43,622 bases of DNA from Candidatus Saccharimonadota bacterium (GCA_017511865.1 JAFWIQ010000007.1:1-43622); one strand, 5' to 3'. Positions 32,584 to 40,468 are shown, counted from the first letter of the stretch. Made by a program: numbers and translations. The notes: generated by a model not told the origin, from the sequence alone.

Positions 32584-33290
32584 GGTATTAAAATCCTAAA
32601 TGTAATAATTAGAGCGGCGAGGGCTAAATATAAGAAACTAATGAAAAAACGGAAGAAAGTTTTGTTTTTGGTGCGGAGTTTTGCGATATCAGCGAGATTG
32701 TGGTCGGTACGATAAAATATTTGAGTAATAAAAAGTGGGCTAACAATTATCAAGGCGCAGAAGATAATTATACATGAGCAGGAGATTGGTGAAAAACTAG
32801 ATTGTATAAGAGTGATGGTGGACAGAATATATAATGGTATTGTGAAAATGAATTCTGGAATGCCAGAGACTAGACCTAGAATAAAAGCATCGGAACGGTT
32901 TTTGACGGATTTTGCCTTGAGGTTGAGACATTGTGCGATTTTGCGAGAAATGAAAAGTTCGGTGCCGGAACCTTTTCGGAAGTAGAACAAAAAAGTGGAA
33001 AGGCTTAGGGATATAAGGATACCGATAATAATCCAGGTGAGGATGTTGTTGCCTAGGGTTAGGAGATTTGGTGGCAGAATATTAATTAGAGTATTGATTA
33101 AAAAGAAGGCAAGAGCAACCATGGTTTCGGCGCCTAAAATGAAAAAAACGCTGAGATCATCGGTTTTTCTTTTGGAATATTTACCGGAAGCATAATGGAA
33201 AAAAAGTGCAAAAACTCCGGGCACAAGCTTCATGCAGACCACTATAAGCATAGACAGAATTAGGATTCCTAAAGAGATAAAAACGGTCAT
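32580..33290 (-). CDS. Six-helix membrane protein of unknown function
   Basis: The protein has 236 residues with about six hydrophobic helices (FISLGILILSMLIVVCM; FFILGAETMVALAFFLI; ILTWIIIGILISLSLSTFLF; AFILGLVSGIPEFIFTIPLY; SCSCIIIFCALIIVSPLF; FFISFLYLALAALIITF). A cytoplasmic loop rich in Lys/Arg lies between the third and fourth. I recognise no family. The start at 33290 is chosen because a minus-strand TATAAT (33297-33302) ends 6 nt upstream; an in-frame ATG at 33320 lies upstream of that box. It heads the operon with the 79-aa protein and the cysteine-less flavoprotein, so they may work together at the membrane. Confidence 0.75.
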   Translation of the reverse strand: MTVFISLGILILSMLIVVCMKLVPGVFALFFHYASGKYSKRKTDDLSVFFILGAETMVALAFFLINTLINILPPNLLTLGNNILTWIIIGILISLSLSTFLFYFRKGSGTELFISRKIAQCLNLKAKSVKNRSDAFILGLVSGIPEFIFTIPLYILSTITLIQSSFSPISCSCIIIFCALIIVSPLFITQIFYRTDHNLADIAKLRTKNKTFFRFFISFLYLALAALIITFRILIP

Positions 33291-33296
33291 GTTTAG

Positions 33297-33302
33297 ATTA
33301 TA
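33297..33302 (-). promoter_or_regulatory. -10 box of a leaderless promoter for the membrane protein operon
   Basis: Minus-strand TGC-TATAAT ends 6 nt before ATG at 33290. Confidence 0.65.
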
Positions 33303-33350
33303 GCATAAAGGGGGTTGCAATTCTAGGATGGGAGTAGTAGGTTTGGTGTC

Positions 33351-34730
33351 ATGAAAAAAATTTTAGTGTTTGTGAGTATTGTTTTGTGGATGAGTTTGGG
33401 ATTTTTTAATTGGTCTTGGGGTATTAATGCTCCAGATGTTTTGGATGTGAATGAAGAATTGCCAGAACTTTATATAAAAGCCATTAACCCTGGTTATGTA
33501 GTTGATGGCGTAAATAATGTCGGAGAGATGATTGAGATTGCCCGTAGAAACTCCGATGAACCGATTTTGCTCGCTGGAACTGCTGTAGGCTATACTAACT
33601 CAAGCGGGAATGATTCAATTTTGTTTGAATTTCCTGAGAACAGCTGGATGACTGGCGAGACTATCCTCCTTCGCTTGGCCAGCTCACCTTCGAGTGAGCT
33701 GGCAGCCGTGAATTATACTAAAACTATTGCCTTGAAAGCTGGGATAAAACTGGTTCGAGGAGAGGAAGTGGTGGATTTCGTTTGTTGGACCGGAAAGGAG
33801 GGGTGCGAGAAAGAGTTTAAGTCGGCTAGTCCGACGACTTTGGTGAGGGATTTATTGACTGGGGGATTTGAGCATTTGGAAGAGTACAAACCTTTATATA
33901 ATCCAGATAGTTATCATGTTGAAAAAGAAGAGGAAGGATATGGCGAAGCGGTAGGCAAGTGTGGTACTTTGATGTTTTCGGAAATTTTGAGTTATTATGA
34001 GTCTTCAAAAGCGGAACAGTTTATTGAAATTTATAATTTTGGGACAGAACAAGTTTTGATGGATGGGTGTGGTATAAAGTACAAAAGTAAAATATATTTA
34101 ATTTCTGGGATTTTGCGACCTGAGGAATATTTTGCATATTTTCCGACGGATTTTAGTTTGACGAAAAATCCAACTAATTTTAATACTTTGGAATTGATTG
34201 ATGTGAATGGGGCGGTAGTTGATAAGCTGGAGTATCCGAATGGTCAAAGAAAGGGGACTGCGTATGCTTTTGTTGGCTATGATGAATTTGGGAAAGAAAT
34301 TTGGAGAACAACCTATGCTCCAACGCCGGGTGGTGCAAATAATTATCAGGAGTTCAAAACTTGTGAGGAGGGAAAAGTAATAAATGAAGCGACCGGTAAT
34401 TGTGTGAAGGCTACCGTCGTAAAGGAAAAAATTTGTCCGGAAGGGCAATATCTGAATATTTTGACTGGTAGATGTAAAAAATATGAATCTGTGACAGAGA
34501 AGACTTGCAAGGAGGGATATTATTTAAATCCTGATACTGGTAGATGTCGTAAAATACAAGAAAATAATGGAGCGGATTATAGTTTGGAGCCGGAAAACTA
34601 TGAAGAAAAATCTTCGTTTGTAGCATTGTACGTGGTTTTGGGGTTGATGGGGCTAGGCGTGATTTATTTGGTTTACGAGTTTAAGGATGAGATTTTGAAG
34701 TTTGTGGGGAAGATTTTTAGAAAGAGATGA
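33351..34730 (+). CDS. Secreted lamin-tail-domain surface protein with C-terminal anchor
   Basis: The protein has 459 residues. The signal peptide is KILVFVSIVLWMSLGFFNWSWG. Two lamin-tail-like (LTD) beta domains follow: one at about 30-150 (GEMIEIARRNSDEPILLAG...), and one at about 205-330 (GTLMFSEILSYYESSKAEQF IEIYNFG...; ELIDVNGAVVDKLEYP; TPGGANNYQEF). Then come three cysteine-containing repeats (TCEEGKVINEATGNCVK; ICPEGQYLNILTGRCKK; TCKEGYYLNPDTGRCRK), a Glu-rich linker, and one C-terminal transmembrane helix with a basic tail (KIFRKR). Bacterial LTD proteins are extracellular and often in cell-surface or nuclease contexts; the role here is unknown. No clear ribosome site or -10 is seen for this start. 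Confidence 0.85.
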   Translation: MKKILVFVSIVLWMSLGFFNWSWGINAPDVLDVNEELPELYIKAINPGYVVDGVNNVGEMIEIARRNSDEPILLAGTAVGYTNSSGNDSILFEFPENSWMTGETILLRLASSPSSELAAVNYTKTIALKAGIKLVRGEEVVDFVCWTGKEGCEKEFKSASPTTLVRDLLTGGFEHLEEYKPLYNPDSYHVEKEEEGYGEAVGKCGTLMFSEILSYYESSKAEQFIEIYNFGTEQVLMDGCGIKYKSKIYLISGILRPEEYFAYFPTDFSLTKNPTNFNTLELIDVNGAVVDKLEYPNGQRKGTAYAFVGYDEFGKEIWRTTYAPTPGGANNYQEFKTCEEGKVINEATGNCVKATVVKEKICPEGQYLNILTGRCKKYESVTEKTCKEGYYLNPDTGRCRKIQENNGADYSLEPENYEEKSSFVALYVVLGLMGLGVIYLVYEFKDEILKFVGKIFRKR

Positions 34731-34731
34731 C

Positions 34732-35352
34732 TTAATTGTTTTCAGAAGCTTTTTGGTAAAGTTTTTCGATAATTTCTGCAAAAACTGCATCGCGGGGTTG
34801 ATTGCCGTTGACTCTGATTAAAAGATTAAGGGTTTGATAGTGTTGTAATACTGGTAAAGTTTTCTCGCGAAATTCTTTAAGGCGAGTTTTGAATGTGTCT
34901 AAATCTTTGTCGTCGCTGCGGTCCCCGCGATCATTGAGGGTTTTGGCGGCATTGAAGCGGTTTTCTACCTCGGTTTCTGAGATATCTAAGATAATGGCGG
35001 CTTTGATTTCGTGCCCAGCCCCGGCGGCGATGGATATGACTTGGTTTTCTTCTCCAGACCAGCGGCCAATTGAAGACAGGATGAGGGGGTATTCAAAGAG
35101 ATCACGACGTTCAAAGTAGGGCAGTACCCATTCGTAGAATATATTGGTAGGGATAAGCTCGCCATGTTCGGAATAGTTTTGTTTGGTTTCGGATTCCATA
35201 GCTCTAATAATCATGCCGGAAGATAGGAATTTGGCGTTTAGGGCTTCGGCTAGACGAACGCCTTGGGTATCTTTGCCGGACATTGGTAGACCAAAAATAT
35301 TGATAGAGCCAGTGTCTAACCAAGTTTTGATTTTGGAAATTTTTTCTTCCAT
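34732..35352 (-). CDS. adk: Adenylate kinase family nucleotide kinase
   Basis: The protein has 206 residues. It interconverts ATP + AMP and 2 ADP. The P-loop is INIFGLPMSGKDTQG (usual GxPGSGKGTQ, here M and D at variable positions), followed by FLSSGMIIRA (AMP-binding, as in STGDMLRA), a glycine-rich IDGFPR-equivalent ILSSIGRWSGEENQV, and the lid arginines NDRGDRSDDK. Zinc cysteines are absent from the lid. The departures from canonical Adk leave room for a related NMP kinase. TAAAAT (35359-35364, minus) ends 6 nt before ATG, giving a leaderless-type start. Confidence 0.8.
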   Translation of the reverse strand: MEEKISKIKTWLDTGSINIFGLPMSGKDTQGVRLAEALNAKFLSSGMIIRAMESETKQNYSEHGELIPTNIFYEWVLPYFERRDLFEYPLILSSIGRWSGEENQVISIAAGAGHEIKAAIILDISETEVENRFNAAKTLNDRGDRSDDKDLDTFKTRLKEFREKTLPVLQHYQTLNLLIRVNGNQPRDAVFAEIIEKLYQKASENN

Positions 35353-35358
35353 ATTTTT

Positions 35359-35364
35359 ATTTTA
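35359..35364 (-). promoter_or_regulatory. -10 box of a leaderless promoter for the adenylate kinase
   Basis: Minus-strand TAAAAT ends 6 nt before ATG at 35352. Confidence 0.5.
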
Positions 35365-35368
35365 GCAC

Positions 35369-35401
35369 AAAAAAGGGGCCCTAACCAAAATGTCAGGGCC
35401 C
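35369..35401 (-). terminator. Terminator of the 88-residue protein gene
   Basis: Minus strand: GGGCCCT / AGGGCCC stem with a 12-nt loop, then CC and six Ts. It separates the 88-aa gene from adk. Confidence 0.85.
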
Positions 35402-35413
35402 GAGGCAGAAAGG

Positions 35414-35680
35414 TCAAATAGCTGGCTGAGCCTTAACAAAGTGATTGAGAATTTTCTCTTTTGTTTTTTCTGTGAGCGGAACATCACTATTGTCGTTGTG
35501 CCAAGTGCCATTAATGATGTCGTAAACTCCGACGATGATATTCTGGCCTTTGGCGGTACGCGAAATGCGTACGGTGATTTTGCCATTCTTCCGAAGGCAG
35601 GAATAAGTGATACCGTTATGGGTGATTTTCCTTGGCTTTGCCTTATATCCTGCATTGGTATTCGATTTTATTTTTGACAT
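35414..35680 (-). CDS. Small basic protein of 88 residues
   Basis: The product begins MSKIKSNTNAGYKAKPRKIT and contains THNGITYSCLRKNGKITVRI, IIVGVYDIINGTWHND and a C-terminal KEKILNHFVKAQPAI. It is basic and probably cytoplasmic, with a beta-rich centre and a helical end. No family is recognised. The start at 35680 has a near-perfect GAGGAGG ribosome site 7 nt upstream; an in-frame ATG at 35710 has none. Many codons end in C (ATC, ACC, GGC, GTC, CAC), as in the other small, probably well-expressed genes. It has its own terminator. Confidence 0.7.
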   Translation of the reverse strand: MSKIKSNTNAGYKAKPRKITHNGITYSCLRKNGKITVRISRTAKGQNIIVGVYDIINGTWHNDNSDVPLTEKTKEKILNHFVKAQPAI

Positions 35681-35772
35681 ATCTAATCCTCCTCTAAAGG
35701 TACTAGCCAAAAAGTATTTGGCTGATTTGGGTGTTTTTTTATTCTAACATATGAAAGTGGAGGTGTAAATAG

Positions 35773-35799
35773 TTGGCACTCTTGTCTTTTTACTGCTAA
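35773..35799 (+). promoter_or_regulatory. CIRCE-like operator of hrcA
   Basis: TTGGCACTC, 9 bases, TACTGCTAA. The left half is identical to the left half of both dnaK operators; the right half has two mismatches. Its right half lies 5 bases upstream of the hrcA -10, suggesting HrcA autoregulation. Confidence 0.75.
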
Positions 35800-35804
35800 T
35801 TATA

Positions 35805-35810
35805 TATAAT
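35805..35810 (+). promoter_or_regulatory. -10 box of a leaderless promoter for hrcA-grpE
   Basis: TATAAT ends 7 nt before ATG at 35818. Confidence 0.65.
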
Positions 35811-35817
35811 ATATGGT

Positions 35818-36561
35818 ATGGAAATTACTCAACGTCAAAAGGAAATCCTCTGTCAAATAATTGAGGAATATGCCGAAACGGCTTCGCCGGTAGGTAGTGT
35901 GACGTTGGCAAAGCTGTTTGGTGTATCCCCGGCGACGATTCGGGCAGAAATGGCTAAGCTTGAAGCGCTTGGTTTGATTGCGCAGCCGCATACTTCGGCT
36001 GGAAGGGTACCGACGGACGCTGGATATAGATTTTATGTGAATAATTTGGATGGGACTGAAGGATTTGGTAAGAATGCAGGTTCGGAAAGGGCGATGGCGG
36101 AACGAAGATCACTTGAGAGAGGAACGCATGCGATAGCGGTGAGGGTTAGCTCTCAGTCTAGAGCTGATGCAGCAATAAGAGGGGCGGTGGATGCTTTGGT
36201 GGAATTAACGGGCAATTTGGGGTTGGCGACGATTGGCGAGCAACTGTATTTGGCTGGTATTTCGCGACTTTTTACTCAGCCGGAGTTTGGAGACACTAGA
36301 AGGGTGCAAGCGGTGGCGAAGTTGTTAGATAATTTAGAGCCATGGTTGCGTGAGGCTGCTCCGGGTGAGGCGTTGAATATTTTTATTGGTCACGAAAACC
36401 CAATTGGCAAAAATTCGGAAGTTTCTTTGATTATATCTAAGTTTCAGTCGCCTTTTTCGGATAGGAGTTACATTGGCGTGTTGGGGCCTACTAGGCAAAA
36501 TTATTCGAGGGTGATGTCTTTGGTGAGGCATGCTGGTAGTATGTTGGAAGAGATTTTGTAA
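35818..36561 (+). CDS. hrcA: Heat-inducible transcription repressor HrcA
   Basis: HrcA binds CIRCE operators and represses chaperone genes. The protein has 247 residues, about 90-100 fewer than typical HrcA. The winged-helix DNA-binding part is complete ([20 protein letters not shown] through [19 protein letters not shown] and [17 protein letters not shown]). The C-terminal effector part has [13 protein letters not shown] and a final [17 protein letters not shown]-like signature, but the inserted dimerisation region is reduced. The three CIRCE-type sites in the window are its expected targets. grpE follows 12 bp downstream. Confidence 0.92.
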   Translation: MEITQRQKEILCQIIEEYAETASPVGSVTLAKLFGVSPATIRAEMAKLEALGLIAQPHTSAGRVPTDAGYRFYVNNLDGTEGFGKNAGSERAMAERRSLERGTHAIAVRVSSQSRADAAIRGAVDALVELTGNLGLATIGEQLYLAGISRLFTQPEFGDTRRVQAVAKLLDNLEPWLREAAPGEALNIFIGHENPIGKNSEVSLIISKFQSPFSDRSYIGVLGPTRQNYSRVMSLVRHAGSMLEEIL

Positions 36562-36573
36562 AAGGAGAATTAT

Positions 36574-36996
36574 ATGAAAGAAAAGAAGGTTCAAGAAGAT
36601 AATAGAATTGTTGAATTGACTAACGATTTGCAAAGGACGCGGGCTGATTTTGAAAATTTTCGCAAGCAAGTAGAGAATCAAAAAGAAAATGAGAGGAAAG
36701 CTGCGAAACTGGCGACGGTTTTTAAGATGCTGCCGTTGCTTGATGATATGGATCGGGCAATTTTGAGCTACGAGGAATTGAAGCCGTTGGAAAAAACATT
36801 AATAAAAACATTGAATGATTTAGGTTTAGAAAAAATTGATTCTTCGGAGGGGGTAGAATTTAACCCAGATTTATTTGATGCTGTGATGGTAGAAGGGGAA
36901 GGGGAAAAAGAGGTGGTATCGGAGACTTTGAGGCCTGGATATTACTATGAAAAAGAAGTTTTGCGACCAGCAATGGTAAAGGTAAAAAAGGTTTGA
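36574..36996 (+). CDS. grpE: Nucleotide exchange factor GrpE
   Basis: GrpE releases ADP from DnaK. The protein has 140 residues, short for the family because the N-terminal acidic region is nearly absent. A coiled coil (NDLQRTRADFENFRKQVENQ) is followed by the four-helix part MLPLLDDMDRAI and the beta-wing signature FNPDLFDAVMVEGE, EVVSETLRPGYYYEKEVLRP, ending MVKVKKV. AAAGGAG precedes the start. It is co-transcribed with hrcA and therefore under HrcA control, as is dnaK 24 kb away. Confidence 0.94.
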   Translation: MKEKKVQEDNRIVELTNDLQRTRADFENFRKQVENQKENERKAAKLATVFKMLPLLDDMDRAILSYEELKPLEKTLIKTLNDLGLEKIDSSEGVEFNPDLFDAVMVEGEGEKEVVSETLRPGYYYEKEVLRPAMVKVKKV

Positions 36997-37017
36997 CCAG
37001 GTTTTCTTATCTTGGCA

Positions 37018-37045
37018 TTGAAAAATAACAGATAAGTGATATAAT
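37018..37045 (+). promoter_or_regulatory. Promoter of the L25 gene
   Basis: TTGAAA, 16-bp spacer, TATAAT (extended, TGA-TATAAT). It leaves a leader of about 20 nt carrying AAAAGGA. Confidence 0.6.
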
Positions 37046-37070
37046 TATCTAAAAGTAAAAGGAATTATTT

Positions 37071-37754
37071 ATGGCTGAATATAAATTAGCGTTAGAGACG
37101 CGTGAGCTAACTGGCAAGAAGATAAAGGAATTAAGAGATAAAGGATTGATCCCCTCGGTGATTTATGGTGGTAAGGAGCCAATGCTTTTAGCCTCTGAAT
37201 ATGTAGCGACAGAAAAAGTTTTGGAGAAGGCTGGGTATCATTCGCCGATTGATTTAGACATTGCTGGCAAGAAACGGATGGCAATTGTGAAGGACGTTCA
37301 GGTTGATCCGGTTACGAGAAAGATTATCAACATTGAATTTCAGGCGATTTCGGCAAACGAGGTAGTGGAGGCGACGACTCCAGTAATAATTGTGAATTTT
37401 GAAGAATCAGAAGCTTCAAAAATTTATCATTTTGCTATGACGCAATCAATTGAAGAGTTGGATGTAAAAGCAAAGCCGGCCGATTTGCCAAAAGAGCTAA
37501 CAATTGATGCGTCTGGAATGACTACGGTGGAGGATAAATTAACAGTAGCAGATATTAAGTTGCCGAGCGGCGTGGAATTTGCTGATAAAGAGTTGTCTGG
37601 TGAACAAGTGATTGTATCGTTGTATGATCCAGCAGCTGAAGCCGAAAAGCGTGAAGCAGAAGAGAAAGCTGCGGCTGAGTCTGAACCGGTGGATGCGGCC
37701 GATGTGCCTGCTGACAATGGTTCAAAGCCAGAAACTGAAGAAGAGGCAAACTAG
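37071..37754 (+). CDS. rplY: Ribosomal protein bL25 (Ctc form)
   Basis: bL25 binds 5S rRNA in the large ribosomal subunit. The protein has 227 residues, the long Ctc/TL5 type. The L25 domain (LALETRELTGKKIKELRDKG; IPSVIYGGKEPMLL; KRMAIVKDVQVDPVT) is followed by the TL5 C-terminal beta domain (TPVIIVNFEESEASK; SIEELDVKAKPADLP). A low-complexity acidic tail rich in Ala, Glu and Asp ends in PETEEEAN. It has its own promoter and converges with the aldolase fusion gene, whose stop overlaps the end of this gene by 4 bp. Confidence 0.93.
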   Translation: MAEYKLALETRELTGKKIKELRDKGLIPSVIYGGKEPMLLASEYVATEKVLEKAGYHSPIDLDIAGKKRMAIVKDVQVDPVTRKIINIEFQAISANEVVEATTPVIIVNFEESEASKIYHFAMTQSIEELDVKAKPADLPKELTIDASGMTTVEDKLTVADIKLPSGVEFADKELSGEQVIVSLYDPAAEAEKREAEEKAAAESEPVDAADVPADNGSKPETEEEAN

Positions 37755-39619
37755 TTATTTGATTTTTCTAATGCCTCGGTGTTAGCAATGAGGCGAGAGA
37801 GGAAAGCGGAGCGGGCGGCGTCAGTATTGGCGCCGTTTCCTTTCCAGGCGTATAGTGCTGGATCTTGAAGTGCACGAGCAAAACTAAAAGTGACTGGCCA
37901 TGGGAACGGACCGTTGGCTACGATGGCGGCAAGATTGTCTGTGGCTTGTTCTACGGTTTGGCCACCGGAGAGAAAGACGATGCCGGCGAGATTTTTGGGA
38001 ACGTGAGATTTTAGAACTTCAGCTGTTTTTGTACCGACTTCCTCTGGGGTAGATTGAATTTCGTATTTTTTGCCGGCCAGAATCATGTTGACCTTGAGGA
38101 TGCAGGCGCGAAGATTTACTTGATGATTGGATAATTGTTGGAAGAGTTGATCGAGTATTCTACTGGTGATACTGGCGGATTTGTCGATATCGTAATATCC
38201 ATCATAGACTAGTTCTGGTTCGACGATGGGGACGATGTGTGCGTCTTGGCATTCGCGGGCGTATTTTGCTAAAATGTGACAATTTTCTTTGATGGCATAA
38301 TCCGTAGGGGTAAGGATGTTACCTTGCTCATCTAGGCGAATTTCGAAAGCGGCTCGCCATTTGGCGAATCGGAGACCCATTGAATGATATTCTTTAAGGC
38401 GGTTGCTTAATCCGTCTAGGCCTTTGGTCCAAGTTTCTTCTGGGTTTGCCGAAGTGGAATCGGCAAATTTTTCAAGACCTTGGTCGACTTTGATGCCGGG
38501 GATAATTCGTTTGCCAGTGAGGAAATCGACGAAATTTTGACCATTGTCGGCGAGTTGGCGGGTGGTTTCATCGAATAGAATGACGCCGTTGACGTATTTT
38601 TCTAGATTCGGCGTGGTAAAGAAAATGTTGCGGTAATCACGACGATTTTCGTAGGTATCGGGGATGTTTAGTTGTGCAAATTTCTTGCTAATTGAACCAC
38701 CGGATTCGTCGGCAGCAAGGATGCCCTTATTTTTGAGAAGGAGATTGGCAGCAATGAGTTCGAGCTCGTCAGTCGGATGGAAATTACTAGCGATTTTTTG
38801 GAGTTCGGACAAAGAGAGGGAGGAATTTAGTCTTGTTTGTTCGGCATTAATGCGGGCCATCCTGAAACTATCTTCAATAGAAAAGCCCAGAATAAAGCAA
38901 CCAAGAACGGTAGCTGAGGCGATGGAGTAGGCGGAGAGATGAGTTAAGACATCTATGTTGCCAGTGGAGACATTTTCTGTGATGCCGAGACAAGAGAGCT
39001 GTTTTTCGGAGATAAAAATGATTTTTTCGGGAGGAATTTCTGCTAATTCTGGTGCATAGGATGCTTTTGGTGACTGTTTGTTGTTTTCGATAAAAAGTAA
39101 ATCTGCGCGATTGATAAGGGAATTTAAATTGGGATTGTTGAAATTGCGAATGTAGAGAATTAATTTGGTTTTGGCGGAAATGTCGAGGTAGGCATTAATT
39201 TTTTTGGCCGCATTGATGTTTATGTCGGCGGAGCGGTCAACATAAAGATAGTCAACTGATTCGGCTGGTGGCGAAAAATTGGTAGTTTTGAATTTGCTAG
39301 GGGCAAAATAGGTGACATTGTTGTTTGCTATTAAAATATAACGATACGCCGAGGAGGAGGTGTCAATGGTGGGATTATTGTCGGAAAGATTGAAGTCGGA
39401 GTCTGAAATTGAAGAAGAGATTCCCATTTTTTGGAAAACTTCTAGAGAAACTGCAGCTCCGCCGAAATTGCTATTGCGATTGAAGAAATGATGTTCGCTT
39501 GCGTTGAAGGCAAGATTTAGCCACTCTGTGCCATGTTGGTCGGTTTCGAGGTTCTCCGTTCGATTGTCTAAATCCAAATAGACGTCTTTTAAGACGTTGC
39601 CCACGATTAGGATATTCAT
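37751..39619 (-). CDS. PfkB-like domain fused to class I fructose-bisphosphate aldolase
   Basis: The protein has 622 residues. Residues ~1-270 form a ribokinase/PfkB-type domain (NILIVGNVLKDVYL; NFGGAAVSLEVFQKMG; ATVLGCFILGFSIEDSFRMA). The position of the catalytic Asp in the usual GAGD motif is Gly (near 240), so kinase activity is doubtful. Residues ~280-620 are a class I aldolase with GILAADESGGSISKKF, AKWRAAFEI, VPIVEPELVYDG and the Schiff-base loop ACILKVNMILAG (Lys near 509), then FLSGGQTVEQA. It lacks the extreme C-terminal Tyr of animal enzymes. The aldolase cleaves fructose-1,6-bisphosphate in glycolysis. TATAAT (39626-39631, minus) ends 6 nt before ATG. Confidence 0.88.
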   Translation of the reverse strand: MNILIVGNVLKDVYLDLDNRTENLETDQHGTEWLNLAFNASEHHFFNRNSNFGGAAVSLEVFQKMGISSSISDSDFNLSDNNPTIDTSSSAYRYILIANNNVTYFAPSKFKTTNFSPPAESVDYLYVDRSADININAAKKINAYLDISAKTKLILYIRNFNNPNLNSLINRADLLFIENNKQSPKASYAPELAEIPPEKIIFISEKQLSCLGITENVSTGNIDVLTHLSAYSIASATVLGCFILGFSIEDSFRMARINAEQTRLNSSLSLSELQKIASNFHPTDELELIAANLLLKNKGILAADESGGSISKKFAQLNIPDTYENRRDYRNIFFTTPNLEKYVNGVILFDETTRQLADNGQNFVDFLTGKRIIPGIKVDQGLEKFADSTSANPEETWTKGLDGLSNRLKEYHSMGLRFAKWRAAFEIRLDEQGNILTPTDYAIKENCHILAKYARECQDAHIVPIVEPELVYDGYYDIDKSASITSRILDQLFQQLSNHQVNLRACILKVNMILAGKKYEIQSTPEEVGTKTAEVLKSHVPKNLAGIVFLSGGQTVEQATDNLAAIVANGPFPWPVTFSFARALQDPALYAWKGNGANTDAARSAFLSRLIANTEALEKSNN

Positions 39620-39625
39620 AAGTAT

Positions 39626-39631
39626 ATTATA
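39626..39631 (-). promoter_or_regulatory. -10 box of a leaderless promoter for the aldolase fusion
   Basis: Minus-strand TGT-TATAAT ends 6 nt before ATG at 39619. Confidence 0.65.
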
Positions 39632-39640
39632 ACATAACCG

Positions 39641-39669
39641 AAACCTAATATTTTTGAAATATCGGGTTT
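39641..39669 (-). terminator. Hairpin between the HAD gene and the aldolase fusion
   Basis: AAACCTAATATTT / AAATATCGGGTTT forms a 13-position stem with one mismatch and a wobble, overlapping the HAD gene stop codon. It has only a short T run on the minus strand, so it may be a weak terminator or an RNA processing hairpin. Confidence 0.45.
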
Positions 39670-40435
39670 AGTTTATGACGCCCAAGATACCTCTTAGGGC
39701 GAAGGCGGTGTCTTCGTGGTTTTTGACGGTGATAGTATCAATACCCATTTGGACAACTGGATAATCGTTGCCGCCGGGTTGAGTCATGTCGCCAAAGTAG
39801 AGGATGTCTTCTTTTTTGACGTTTAATTCTTCGAGGAGATGAGTCATGCCAAAGGTCTTGTTCATGCCCGGGGTGATGGCGTTGATAGAAGTAGTGCCAC
39901 CGATTTCGTAGTCAAATTCTGGAGCTAGCTCTTTGCAACGAGCGACGATTCGTTCACGTTTTTTGTGATCGGGGTCCCAGGCGTATTTTTCTTTGGTGCC
40001 GGCACGTTGTCCGAGGGCAGAAAAAGTAACTTGAGAGAGGCGGTTTTCGATGATTTCGTCGCCTTCTTGGAGTTTGTCTTCCTCCCAGAGCCCAAGTTCT
40101 TTGGCGGCCTGTTCGATGGTGGCGGTGATTTTGGCAACTTGCTCGTCTGTTAGCGGGTAATTGTAGACTTGTTCCCAATCTTTTTGGTCTATATTGTAGC
40201 GGTAATATTGAGTGCCTTGAGCGACAAAAAGATGCAAATGAGACAATTGCTCTGGTGTGGGATTTTTAAGTTGGTTGACGATTTGAATTAAAAATTGATC
40301 AAATTTTTGGCCGGAGATGGGGCAGACTTCAAAATGGTCAAGACATTTGACAAGTAAATCTGCAATGTCTTCGGTAATTGGCGTCTTGGCGACGTTTAAG
40401 GTTTGATCGATATCGAATGCTAAAACTTTCTTCAT
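39668..40435 (-). CDS. HAD-IIB phosphatase/phosphomannomutase-like protein
   Basis: The protein has 255 residues. HAD motif I is LAFDIDQTLN (nucleophile Asp near 8), motif II lies at VCPISGQKF, and motif IV is YFGDMTQPGGNDYPVVQM (GDxxxxGGND). The cap region contains IENRLSQVTFSALGQRAG and GGTTSINAITPGMNKTFGM, matching eukaryotic-type phosphomannomutase. That enzyme converts mannose-6-P to mannose-1-P, a glycan precursor. A plain sugar-phosphatase role is the main alternative. TGA-TATAAT on minus lies 9 nt upstream of the start, facing the tpiA promoter. Confidence 0.82.
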   Translation of the reverse strand: MKKVLAFDIDQTLNVAKTPITEDIADLLVKCLDHFEVCPISGQKFDQFLIQIVNQLKNPTPEQLSHLHLFVAQGTQYYRYNIDQKDWEQVYNYPLTDEQVAKITATIEQAAKELGLWEEDKLQEGDEIIENRLSQVTFSALGQRAGTKEKYAWDPDHKKRERIVARCKELAPEFDYEIGGTTSINAITPGMNKTFGMTHLLEELNVKKEDILYFGDMTQPGGNDYPVVQMGIDTITVKNHEDTAFALRGILGVIN

Positions 40436-40456
40436 AGTGTTTTGATTATATCATGT

Positions 40457-40462
40457 TATAAT
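40457..40462 (+). promoter_or_regulatory. -10 box of a leaderless promoter for tpiA
   Basis: TGT-TATAAT ends 6 nt before ATG at 40469. Confidence 0.65.
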
Positions 40463-40468
40463 GGATTT

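Noticed and set aside
35390-35677. A plus-strand frame of 95 codons opposite the 88-residue gene
   Set aside because: The minus-strand frame has an excellent ribosome site and terminator; the plus frame starts inside that terminator hairpin.
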